Source: Mycobacterium pinniadriaticum | Lineage (GTDB): Bacteria > Actinomycetota > Actinomycetes > Mycobacteriales > Mycobacteriaceae | NCBI RefSeq assembly: GCF_026242045.1 | Contig: NZ_JAPJDO010000019.1 | Location: forward strand, 48,195 to 112,194 | Reading direction: 5' to 3' | DNA length: 64,000 nucleotides | Part shown: one piece after another, positions 8,909-16,831 of the stretch | Layout of the letters: each line of letters starts with the position of its first letter | Position numbering within the stretch: position 1 is the first letter of the stretch | Notes under the pieces: model-generated | What the model was told of the DNA's origin: nothing | Databases searched by the model: none | The model's input: the letters and a program-made list of their open reading frames with translations, nothing else | Translations under genes and position numbers: made by a program

Positions 8909-9648
8909 CGGCGGTAACCGCGCTGACGGAGCGGGTGGTGCACACCGCCGTCCGCGATTTCGATCTGGCGCTGGGAGTGCTGGTGCCGGTGGGCACTCTG
9001 CTGGGGCTCAATGGCGCATTGCGGAACGTCATTGACACCGGCGCGATGAGCTACGCCGAATACCTGGTGCCGGCCATCATCGTTCAGGCAATGTTGCTCG
9101 GTGCGGTGACGAGCGCCGATCGAGCCGGGCGCGAACAATCCTCGGGACTCACATTCCGCTTACGGACACACCCGATTTCGCTTCTCGCTCCGATGATCGC
9201 CCGAATCACCTACTGCCTTCTTCGCGGAGTGCTGTCGCTGGCCGCGGCCCTTGCCGTCGGCTATCTACTCCTGGGCTTCCGGTTGACCGGCGGGTTCGGC
9301 TGCACTGTCGCATTCGTGGCGATCCCGCTATGCCTGACGTTGGCGATCTCCTTGGGTGCCGACGCCACCGGCACCCGGCTTCGCCGAATCGGCGGCACTC
9401 AGCTGCTGCTGATGCCGCAGCTGATCCTGATTCTGGTGTCGACGGGACTGGCTCCCGCCGAGGCGTTCCCGAACTGGGTACAAGCCTTTGTGCGCCATCA
9501 ACCGGTGTCCCAAGTGACTGAGACCATTCGCGGGCTGGCCGTCGGCGATATCGCGGGCGCCCAGGTAGCGATCACCGCGGCCTGGTGCCTGGGTCTACTC
9601 CTTGTGTTGGCGCCCATTGCGGTGCACCTGCAGAGGCGACCGCTATGA
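8905..9648 (+). CDS. ABC-2 type exporter permease 1 (DrrB-like)
   Basis: A 247-residue integral membrane protein of the ABC-2 permease family. About six hydrophobic segments are visible, including LGVLVPVGTLLGLNGAL near 25, YLLLGFRLTGGFG near 122 and LGLLLVLAPIAVHL at the end. The loop sequence FPNWVQAFVRHQPVSQVTETIRGLA, shortened here to its core HQPVSQVTE, is the hallmark of DrrB/DrrC-like permeases. It overlaps the ATPase (ATGA) and the second permease (ATGA), so the three are translationally coupled and probably form one exporter with two different membrane subunits. Confidence 0.87.
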   Translation: MTAVTALTERVVHTAVRDFDLALGVLVPVGTLLGLNGALRNVIDTGAMSYAEYLVPAIIVQAMLLGAVTSADRAGREQSSGLTFRLRTHPISLLAPMIARITYCLLRGVLSLAAALAVGYLLLGFRLTGGFGCTVAFVAIPLCLTLAISLGADATGTRLRRIGGTQLLLMPQLILILVSTGLAPAEAFPNWVQAFVRHQPVSQVTETIRGLAVGDIAGAQVAITAAWCLGLLLVLAPIAVHLQRRPL

Positions 9649-10439
9649 GAACGGATGCCGGCGCACCGCGGCGGGTCGCACCCGCCCTGATTCTCACCGA
9701 ACGAATGGTGATGCACTGGCGACTACACCCCATGGTCCCGCTGCAGTCAGTGTTGGTTCCCACGCTGCTACTACTGACCTACCACCTGGTGGTCAGCAGG
9801 TCGATGACGCTGGTGACCGGTTCCGACAACCTTGCCACGCTGGTGCCGATGTCCATGGTGGCGGGCACCATGATGGGAACGCTCAACGCGGGCTTCCACA
9901 TACCGGGCGAACGCGACAGCGGCCTGCTGAGCCGGCTCTGGATCATGCCGGTGCACCGCGGAAGCTTCCTGGTGGGCACGGTTATGGCCGAAGTGGCGCA
10001 AACGCTGGTCGCCAGCTTCCTGATCCTGCTCGTCGGGATGGCACTCGGGTTGCGGTTCGAGGGCTCCTGGCCCGCCGTGATCCCGCTTCTGTTGATGCCG
10101 ATGCTGGTCACCGTTGTCTTCACCGCCATCGTAATCGCCATCGCGGTGCGCACTCACAGCGCCTCGCTGCTTACGCTGCTGGGCGGCGCCGCTATCGGGA
10201 TGGCCTTCTGCACGGGCGGCGTAGCGCCGCTGGAGCACTTTCCGGAATGGATTCAGCCCTTCGCGCAAATCCAACCGCTCACCCCCGTCATCGACGCGAT
10301 GCGTGCGCTCATCCGTGGCGAGCCAGCGGGCCGCACGCTGCTCACCGCACTGGCCTGGCTGATCGGTTTGGGGGCCGTCTTCGGCCCGCTGGCCGTGCGC
10401 GGATACCGGTCCGCGGCGCAGTCCGGCGGCTCGGGCTAG
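9645..10439 (+). CDS. ABC-2 type exporter permease 2 (DrrC-like)
   Basis: A 264-residue ABC-2 permease paralogous to the preceding gene. Hydrophobic segments begin near 31 (PLQSVLVPTLLLLTYHLVV), and the family loop FPEWIQPFAQIQPLTPVID lies near 205. The start is ATG overlapping the upstream stop; a longer frame from 9585 lies inside the previous gene and is not needed. It is the last gene of the operon that starts at 7263. The next gene begins 261 bases later, beyond a GC-rich hairpin. Confidence 0.87.
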   Translation: MRTDAGAPRRVAPALILTERMVMHWRLHPMVPLQSVLVPTLLLLTYHLVVSRSMTLVTGSDNLATLVPMSMVAGTMMGTLNAGFHIPGERDSGLLSRLWIMPVHRGSFLVGTVMAEVAQTLVASFLILLVGMALGLRFEGSWPAVIPLLLMPMLVTVVFTAIVIAIAVRTHSASLLTLLGGAAIGMAFCTGGVAPLEHFPEWIQPFAQIQPLTPVIDAMRALIRGEPAGRTLLTALAWLIGLGAVFGPLAVRGYRSAAQSGGSG

Positions 10440-10572
10440 CGGATATTCTGTTGTGCAAAGCGAGTTTTCGATAGCACCAGCCACCATTTAGGGGATCGCC
10501 CGGACGTAGCCCACCACGGCGGCGCTCGCCCGGCCATAATGACCAGAACCGAGCGCCGGATGACCCTCCGGC

Positions 10573-10592
10573 CAGGGCGGTGAGCCGCCCTG
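10573..10592 (+). terminator. GC-rich hairpin after the ABC operon
   Basis: CAGGGCGG, a TGAG loop and CCGCCCTG form a perfect 8-base stem with a 4-base loop, 134 bases after the exporter stop. No T-run follows, so intrinsic termination is uncertain; a leader structure of the following glycosyltransferase is the alternative. Nothing else is seen in the rest of 10440-10700. Confidence 0.4.
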
Positions 10593-10700
10593 CTCGATCG
10601 CTCCACAGCCGGCGGAGCGGCCGAGCGGGTGACCAAAACTGCTTGGCCCGGCTACTTTTCGGTGCCTATTTCGCACCGCAGGATGGAGGCAACTGGCGCG

Positions 10701-12092
10701 ATGAAGTTCGCGATAGCCGTACACGGCACCCGTGGGGACGTCGAGCCATGTGCGGCGGTGGCACTCGAACTCGACCGCCGCGGCCACAACGTGTCGATGG
10801 CCGTCCCGCCGAACCTGGTCGGCTTCGTCCAGGCGTGCGGTATCGCCCGGGCACTCCCCTACGGCGTTGATTCTCAACAGCAGCTGGAAGCCTCGATCTT
10901 CCGCAAGTCCTGGGGGATACGGAACCCGCGCGGGGAGTGGCGCGAACTCGCGGACTATCTAAGCCAGGGGTGGGCCGAGATGAACACCGCCCTGGTCGCC
11001 CTGGCCCGAGATGCCGACCTGATCCTGACCGGTACCACCTACCAAGAGGTCGCCGCGAACGTCGCCGAATACCTCGACACGCCGCTTGCGGCCTTGCACT
11101 ACTTTCCGTTCCGGGCCAACAGCGTGATGTTCCCCCGAGTACCCGGATGGCTCGCCCGCGCGATCTGGCCGATGGCCGAGTCGGTCTACTGGCGGCTGAT
11201 GAAGCAAGCCGAGACCGCCCAGCGGCACGAACTGGGATTGCCGCGAACGCGCAAACGGGCAATCCGACGCATCGTCGAGTCGGGCGCGGTCGAGATCCAG
11301 GCCTACGACCCGATGTTCTTCGAGGGCCTGGCGCAGGAGTGGGCCGGGCGCCGACCGTTGATCGGTTCCCTCACGCTCCAGCTCGACACCGACACCGACG
11401 CGGAAACCGAATCGTGGATCGGCCAGGGCGCGCCACCGATCTATTTCGGGTTCGGCAGCATGCCGATCGGATGCCCGAGGGCGGCGGTGGCGATGATCAC
11501 CGAGGTGTGTGCCGACCTGGGTGAACGTGCACTGATCTGTTCTGGGGTGTGGGACGTTCCCGACACCTCGTCTCAGCATGTGCGCATCGTGCGCAACGTC
11601 AATCATGCCGCGGTGTTCCCGAAGTGCCGCGCCGTGGTACACCACGGTGGGGCGGGCACCACGGCGGCGGGACTACGCGCCGGCGCACCGACATTCATCC
11701 TGTGGATCAGCGCGGAGCAGCCACTGTGGGCCAAGCAGGTCACCAAGCTCGGCGTCGGTACCTCCGAACGGTTTTCGATCGCGACGGCCGACTCGATCCG
11801 CGCGGGTCTGCAGACGGTGTTGGCGCCCCGGTATCGCCGACGCGCAGCCAGGATCGCCGAGGAGATGACCACACCACAGGACAGTGTCACCGCGGCGGCC
11901 GACCTCCTGGAGACAGCCGCGCGCGACCGGCGTGCCGCGGCGCGCCGACCCATCCGCCGCCTCGAGCCCGAGATGTCTCCCCCGGGATTCCACATCGGAT
12001 CGCGCGACATCCCGACCGATCGCGCACAGCAACCGGCTCTTCGGTTCAATTCCGTCCACCCCATCGACCGTCGAGTCCACGTTGCCGAATAG
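10701..12092 (+). CDS. GT1-family (UGT-like) glycosyltransferase
   Basis: A 463-residue GT-B glycosyltransferase of the family seen in mycobacterial glycopeptidolipid and phenolic glycolipid synthesis. The N-terminal acceptor domain opens with MKFAIAVHGTRGDVEP. The C-terminal donor domain has FGFGSMPIG near 252 and the nucleotide-sugar motif HHGGAGTTAAG near 315. The last 50 or so residues after the Rossmann fold are an Arg/Pro-rich extension not usual for the family. The ATG at 10701 fits the family N-terminus; 10683 is an in-frame alternative. The TTG proposed for the A-T-TE synthetase overlaps its stop, which suggests that the two products work together. The sugar and acceptor cannot be read, but a lipid or peptide acceptor is likely. 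Confidence 0.88.
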   Translation: MKFAIAVHGTRGDVEPCAAVALELDRRGHNVSMAVPPNLVGFVQACGIARALPYGVDSQQQLEASIFRKSWGIRNPRGEWRELADYLSQGWAEMNTALVALARDADLILTGTTYQEVAANVAEYLDTPLAALHYFPFRANSVMFPRVPGWLARAIWPMAESVYWRLMKQAETAQRHELGLPRTRKRAIRRIVESGAVEIQAYDPMFFEGLAQEWAGRRPLIGSLTLQLDTDTDAETESWIGQGAPPIYFGFGSMPIGCPRAAVAMITEVCADLGERALICSGVWDVPDTSSQHVRIVRNVNHAAVFPKCRAVVHHGGAGTTAAGLRAGAPTFILWISAEQPLWAKQVTKLGVGTSERFSIATADSIRAGLQTVLAPRYRRRAARIAEEMTTPQDSVTAAADLLETAARDRRAAARRPIRRLEPEMSPPGFHIGSRDIPTDRAQQPALRFNSVHPIDRRVHVAE

Positions 12093-14679
12093 GACGAACG
12101 GTGCCCGACTGCTACTCAGCAGCCTGCCAACCGCTGCTGCCGGTGCCGTCACTATCCTCGCGTTCCGCCGCCGGGTCCACCGGCGGCCGGTTGCCCAGCG
12201 GCCGTCAGACACACCACCGGTGCCGGTCCCGCCTCAGCGGGACATCGAATATCGATCTGTGGCAGCGCACTTCGAGTCCACCTCACGCCGGCACCCGAGC
12301 CGGGTTGCGCTGCGCACATCCACCCAGAGCGTCACCTACCAGGACTTGTTCGGTGCAGCATGTGCGGTGCGCCAGTGCACGTTGCACGGTGGCGGGCCGG
12401 CGCGCGCCGCCCTCGTGCCCGCCACCCTCACCCCCGAGACGGTGTCCACCATTCTCGGCCTCGTCGCTGCCGGGACGACCGTGGTCGCGCTCGACCCGGA
12501 GACCCCCGACAACCGCGTCACAGCGATCAGGGGAATCCTCGCCGAGCACGACTTCATGGTGGTGCCGGTCGACATGCCCTCCGATATCCAGTGCGTCGCC
12601 GGCACGCTGGGCACCGAGACCGACATCCGTGACGTCACCAGCATCCAATTCACCTCTGGCTCTACCGGCACACCGAAAGCCGTGCTGCACACCAACGGAC
12701 TGTGGCTGGCCGACGCTCAACTCTTGAACGACCGCTTCGGCCTCGCCGACGGCCGGCGGGTAGCGCTGTGCATGCCGATCAGCTTCGCCGGTGGGCTCAA
12801 CGTCCTGATCGGCTCGCTGTTGGGCGGGGCCGAGGTGATCGCCGTCGATCCGCGCGAGCACAGTGGACGGCATGCATTCGACCGGATCCGGGCTGCGCGG
12901 GCTCAGGTGATCACCTGCACGCCGTCATTTGTCGACGCTCTACACCGGGCCGCGGCGGGTGCGATATTGCCGCAGGTCGAGCGGATCGTCACCACCGGGG
13001 AGCCCCTCCAAGCACGCCATGTCAAACTCGCGCGCGAATTTGCGCCCGCCGCGGTGATCACGAACTGGGTCGGCTCGACCGAAACGTTGGCCATCGCCAG
13101 TCACGACATCCCGCCGACAGCGCCGGTCCCCCGCGGGATCATCCCGGTCGGAATTGCCTCGCCGCATAAGAGGATCCAGATCGACGACGATGGGATCGTG
13201 TCGATCACGTCGGAGTACCTCGGCCCCGGCTATCTGGACTGCTCAGCGTCGGCGGCCACCTTCGTCGCCAACGGTGACGGCACGACGACGTTCACCGGCG
13301 GCGATGTGGGACGGTGGGACGAGCAGGGCAACCTGGTGTTCTCGGGACGGGCGGACAGCACCGTGAAGGTCCGCGGGTACCTCGTCGAACCGGCCGAGAT
13401 CGAAGCGACTCTGGCGTCCTATGCCGACATCCGCGAAGTCGCCGTGGTCGCCGACCGCACTGGGAAACCGGCACTGAGTGCCTATGTCGCGCCCAGCACG
13501 ACAGCGCGTACGCCGTCGGTCGCCGAGTTGCGCACACGGTTGCACCGCGACCTGCCGCCGTGGATGGTGCCGGCGAACATCGAGATCCTGGCCAATCTGC
13601 CCCGGGGTGACCGCGGCAAGGTCGATCGGATGGCGCTGCCGAAGCCGAGCCGGGTCGCATTCGAATCACCCTGCGGTGTCGACGAATCAGTGATAGCCAC
13701 GCTGTGGGGAGAAATCCTGTGCGTCGAGCGGGTGGGCCGCACTGACAGCTTCTACGCACTGGGCGGTGATTCACTCTCCGTTGCGCAGATGCTGGTCACC
13801 CTCCGCGAGTCTCACGGGATCGCGCTGAACCCCGCCGATCTTGCCAGCGCACCCACCGTCGCCGCGTTCGCGACGAAGCTGTCCGCCGCCCACCGGGCAG
13901 TCACGAGACCGGCGCAACGACACCGGCTGCAGCCGACCACGACGCCGCTACGGGCGCTATCGGCCGATACGTCTCCCGCCCCGCTGTTCTGCTTCACCGG
14001 AGCGGGTGCTTCCGCCCTGTGCTTTCTCCCGCTAGCCGAGCGCGTCGGGGCCCAGACCGCGGTGTATGCGTTCGAACCGAGCGGACTCTCGCAACGCGCC
14101 CTCCCGGATTGGTCGATACACCGTGCCGTCCAGCGGCATTGGAAGGATCTGCGCCGCGTGCAGCCACATGGCCCCTACACGCTGATCGGCCATTCACTCG
14201 GGGCCCACATCGCTCTCGAGACGGCCCGCGCCCTTCAGGCGGCCGACGAGACCGTCGAGATGGTCGTCCTGCTGGACCCCTGGCTCTCACCGCGGGTTGC
14301 CTGGGATGCCCGCAGGGACCTTCCGGGCGCGACCGTGACGCTCCAAACCGACGACGCGAACGGGTTCAGCACATGGTGGGAACGACAGAAGACCGTTCCG
14401 CTGGCCGGGCTGTTCTCCGCGGACTACAACCGCAAGACCCGGGCCGTCGAGGAAGTCGGCATGATCGCCGCCTACCGGCACCGACCCGCGCCGTGGGACG
14501 GCCGGGCGCTGCTCATCCGCAGTCACCTCAACGCCGACGACCCACGTCTGTGGCGGCGAATCCTCACCGGTCGACTGGACTCTCATGTTCTGGACTGTGA
14601 TCACCATTCGATCGTTCGAGCGCCACACATCGACGCGGTGGTCGACTGGATCATTGCGGCCCGGGCGCAGTCGAGATGA
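12082..14679 (+). CDS. Free-standing A-T-TE synthetase (NRPS-like)
   Basis: An 865-residue protein with an adenylation domain (about 65-515, FTSGSTGTPKAVLH near 190, DVGRWDEQGN near 410, catalytic Lys in GDRGKVDRMAL), a carrier domain (about 530-600, GGDSL serine near 563) and a thioesterase (about 620-865, nucleophile in GHSLGAH near 703, catalytic His in DCDHHSIV). There is no condensation domain. The A4 region reads PISFAGGLNV and lacks the Asp that binds the alpha-amino group of amino acids, so a carboxylic, keto or aryl acid is more likely than an amino acid. The start is uncertain: TTG at 12082 would keep a hydrophobic N-terminal stretch (LLLSSLPTAAAGAVTILAF); GTG at 12220 would drop it. 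It may release, transfer or dimerise an acyl group for the molecule made by this cluster. Confidence 0.82.
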   Translation: MPNRTNGARLLLSSLPTAAAGAVTILAFRRRVHRRPVAQRPSDTPPVPVPPQRDIEYRSVAAHFESTSRRHPSRVALRTSTQSVTYQDLFGAACAVRQCTLHGGGPARAALVPATLTPETVSTILGLVAAGTTVVALDPETPDNRVTAIRGILAEHDFMVVPVDMPSDIQCVAGTLGTETDIRDVTSIQFTSGSTGTPKAVLHTNGLWLADAQLLNDRFGLADGRRVALCMPISFAGGLNVLIGSLLGGAEVIAVDPREHSGRHAFDRIRAARAQVITCTPSFVDALHRAAAGAILPQVERIVTTGEPLQARHVKLAREFAPAAVITNWVGSTETLAIASHDIPPTAPVPRGIIPVGIASPHKRIQIDDDGIVSITSEYLGPGYLDCSASAATFVANGDGTTTFTGGDVGRWDEQGNLVFSGRADSTVKVRGYLVEPAEIEATLASYADIREVAVVADRTGKPALSAYVAPSTTARTPSVAELRTRLHRDLPPWMVPANIEILANLPRGDRGKVDRMALPKPSRVAFESPCGVDESVIATLWGEILCVERVGRTDSFYALGGDSLSVAQMLVTLRESHGIALNPADLASAPTVAAFATKLSAAHRAVTRPAQRHRLQPTTTPLRALSADTSPAPLFCFTGAGASALCFLPLAERVGAQTAVYAFEPSGLSQRALPDWSIHRAVQRHWKDLRRVQPHGPYTLIGHSLGAHIALETARALQAADETVEMVVLLDPWLSPRVAWDARRDLPGATVTLQTDDANGFSTWWERQKTVPLAGLFSADYNRKTRAVEEVGMIAAYRHRPAPWDGRALLIRSHLNADDPRLWRRILTGRLDSHVLDCDHHSIVRAPHIDAVVDWIIAARAQSR

Positions 14680-14857
14680 GCTCTGCCCGAGTGGATTCAG
14701 GGCAGGAAGCCAGTGCGGTCCCGGCCAAGATGCCGACAGCGATCGGCCCGAGAGCTCTGGGCCGGCCGATCCTGGTGATCATATTGCCGGTGACTACCGA
14801 CCCGATAACGATGACGGCCAGGGTGGCCAAACCCTGCAGTGCGTCACCGCGTGGCAT
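14651..14857 (-). pseudogene. Truncated cation/proton antiporter (N-terminal fragment)
   Basis: A 68-residue frame on the minus strand, 3 bases after the FMO stop. It begins with a transmembrane segment (LQGLATLAVIVIGSVVTGNM) and continues with ITRIGRPRALGPIAVGILAGTALA, which resembles the first two helices of CPA2 (Kef/NapA-type) antiporters, where a G-Q-P-x-V-x-G-E-I-x-A-G-I pattern occurs. The remaining roughly 350 residues are missing: the frame stops inside the 3' end of the A-T-TE gene. Such antiporters occur in actinomycete NRPS clusters. The best explanation is a deletion that fused two convergent genes. A small real membrane protein cannot be excluded. Confidence 0.5.
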
Positions 14858-14860
14858 CGC

Positions 14861-16660
14861 TCAACGCACGACCCTCTCGGAAACCAACCCACCCGTCAAA
14901 GGACCCGACAAAGCGTAGCGCGCGCCCAGAAGCGGATCCCCGGCCCAGTTCAGTTGGGGTCTGCCCATGAGATGCTTCGGGTGAAATGAAGGCGGTGCCA
15001 ACTGCAGCACGATATGGCGGAGCACCATGTCGCGTCGGTTCTCGACAGGCTCGGAATAGAGGTCAGTCAGGGCCGCACTCCCGAGGTTGTGCGGGCCGAC
15101 AATCTGGTAGCTGGACGGATTGAAGCTGCCAAACCACAGCTGGATGAAAAGCTTCGGGTTGAACAGCATCTTGCTCATCGGGACAAGGCAGCCGATCTCA
15201 CGTGCCAGCGCGTCCAGGTACAGAACCTGCGACGGGATGGACTCGGTTTGGTTCGGGCTCAGCGACGTCCAATGGTCCTCCCATTGCTTGTCCCGAGCGA
15301 TGAGCTCATCCAGATGGTCGGGTACGCGCTGCTTGCCGCTGCACACCCGCGCGAAGTAGCGCGCCTGCATCTCCGCGCATACGGGTATTCCACCCGAGAA
15401 CGGCCGGATGAGCCCGATGAATGCCACCGTCCCCTGGTGGTCGGGGAGCAGGAAGTGCTTGTAGAGGTTGCCGACGTTGCCGTCCTTGACCCGGAGTTCG
15501 CCGATCGAGAAATCATGTTCGAAGCCGGTGCACAGCACGACGGTGTCGAATTCGCCGACCGACGAGTCCTCGAAGACAATCCTGCTACCGTCGGCCTTCG
15601 CAATCCCGCTATCGTTCAGCGTTACTCGGCCGGCAGCGATTGCCGGGATGAAGCTGACGTTCTTGCAGAAGATACGTCGCGGGCTCCAGCTGCCGTCCGG
15701 GTGGGAGCGACGATTCCAGGTCTCGATCAAGTGCCAGTTCTCGTCGTTGTCCAGCGTGCCGAGATCGAGCTTCGCCGGCTCGACGGGTTCGCCCATCGGG
15801 TTGGTGGTCGGTCGCGCGCCGGACCTCTCGCGGTACGCACCCAGCGCGCCCAGCACCATCGCGGCTACCCCATAAACCACCGTCATGACGAGGAAGAGAG
15901 CCTTTGCGAGCGGGTCTCGGCCCCAGAATGATTCGAGCACGAGGGGATAGGTGGTAGCACGCCGATACATTTCGTGGTGGTGCGCCCGCACCGTGCCGTG
16001 ATCCGTCGTCCTCCTACGGTCCGACACTCTCGGCAACAGGTAGGTGTATGACCTGATTGACAGCGTGCAGGCACTCGCGACGCCGCCGATCTGGCGGACG
16101 ATATCGGCGCCGGACTCGGCCAGACCCACAATGAGAACACGCTTGCCCCGGAAGCGATCACTGTTTCGGTACTCGGCAGAATGCACGATCTCCCCGGCGA
16201 AATCCTCGAGGCCCGCGCTGGCCCGGTTGGGCGTCTTGAACGGTCCGGAGCAGACGGCCACCGCGTCGAACAGCTCCCGAGAATCGATACCCTCGCGGCG
16301 CACCGATACGACCCAATGCTGCTCAACCCGTTCGACGTTCGTGACTTCGCTGGCGAATCGGATCCGTCCGCCGAGGCCGAATCGGTCCGCGTAGGCTCTG
16401 AGATACTCGAGGTATTGAGCCCGCGAGTAGAACATCCGGACCCCGCGGAACGGATAGTCCGAGTAGGCCATCAGCTTCATCGAAATAGTCAGGTACAGAT
16501 CGTCGTACGCCTTCATGGTGGCGCCATCGCCGTCATGACGAAGCCAGATACCCCCGATGTCAGGGTTCTTGTCGAAGCACACGACCTCGTGGCCTTCATC
16601 GAGGAGCTGCTTTATGGTCGTGAGTCCGCATGGACCTGCTCCGACAACGCAGACCTTCAT
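14861..16660 (-). CDS. Iron-box-preceded flavin-containing monooxygenase (FMO)
   Basis: A 599-residue FAD/NADPH monooxygenase. The FAD site is VVGAGPCGLTTIKQ at the N-terminus, with GGIWLRHD near 37. The NADPH site is VLIVGLAESGADIVRQ near 175, and CTGFEHDF lies near 375. Unusually, a hydrophobic segment (LFLVMTVVYGVAAMVLGAL) sits near 262-280, so the protein may be membrane-associated. FMOs oxidise soft heteroatoms or insert oxygen next to ketones; in this locus N-hydroxylation or a Baeyer-Villiger step on the product is plausible but not shown. The ATG at 16660 has an ideal GGAGG six bases upstream. An IdeR box lies 49 bases upstream, so the gene should be iron-repressed. The antiporter fragment follows in the same direction. 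Confidence 0.85.
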   Translation of the reverse strand: MKVCVVGAGPCGLTTIKQLLDEGHEVVCFDKNPDIGGIWLRHDGDGATMKAYDDLYLTISMKLMAYSDYPFRGVRMFYSRAQYLEYLRAYADRFGLGGRIRFASEVTNVERVEQHWVVSVRREGIDSRELFDAVAVCSGPFKTPNRASAGLEDFAGEIVHSAEYRNSDRFRGKRVLIVGLAESGADIVRQIGGVASACTLSIRSYTYLLPRVSDRRRTTDHGTVRAHHHEMYRRATTYPLVLESFWGRDPLAKALFLVMTVVYGVAAMVLGALGAYRERSGARPTTNPMGEPVEPAKLDLGTLDNDENWHLIETWNRRSHPDGSWSPRRIFCKNVSFIPAIAAGRVTLNDSGIAKADGSRIVFEDSSVGEFDTVVLCTGFEHDFSIGELRVKDGNVGNLYKHFLLPDHQGTVAFIGLIRPFSGGIPVCAEMQARYFARVCSGKQRVPDHLDELIARDKQWEDHWTSLSPNQTESIPSQVLYLDALAREIGCLVPMSKMLFNPKLFIQLWFGSFNPSSYQIVGPHNLGSAALTDLYSEPVENRRDMVLRHIVLQLAPPSFHPKHLMGRPQLNWAGDPLLGARYALSGPLTGGLVSERVVR

Positions 16661-16708
16661 CACATACCTCCGCCATTCCGACCAGCTCCAGCGCGCCCCG
16701 CAGAGATA

Positions 16709-16727
16709 TTAGGGCAGGCTAACTTCG
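16709..16727. promoter_or_regulatory. IdeR iron box upstream of the FMO gene
   Basis: TTAGGGCAGGCTAACTTCG matches the IdeR consensus at 14 of 19 positions by eye, with the central AGGCTAAC intact. It is placed 49 bases from the minus-strand FMO start, as expected for a repressor site. Confidence 0.7.
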
Positions 16728-16760
16728 CGTGGGGCTCTACCTTTTCGGCCTGAAACGGCG

Positions 16761-16805
16761 GCGGGTACGGGTCCCGGCTGATGTCCAGCCGGGACCCGTA
16801 CCCGC
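16761..16805 (-). terminator. Perfect 20-base-pair hairpin after the PGRS gene
   Basis: Arms 16761-16780 and 16786-16805 are exact reverse complements around a 5-base loop (ATGTC). The element lies 27 bases beyond the minus-strand PGRS stop and just before the FMO promoter. The strength of the stem and the location suggest a terminator that insulates the FMO promoter; no clear U-tract follows. Confidence 0.75.
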
Positions 16806-16831
16806 ATCAATGCGTGTCGAGCCGCGGAACC

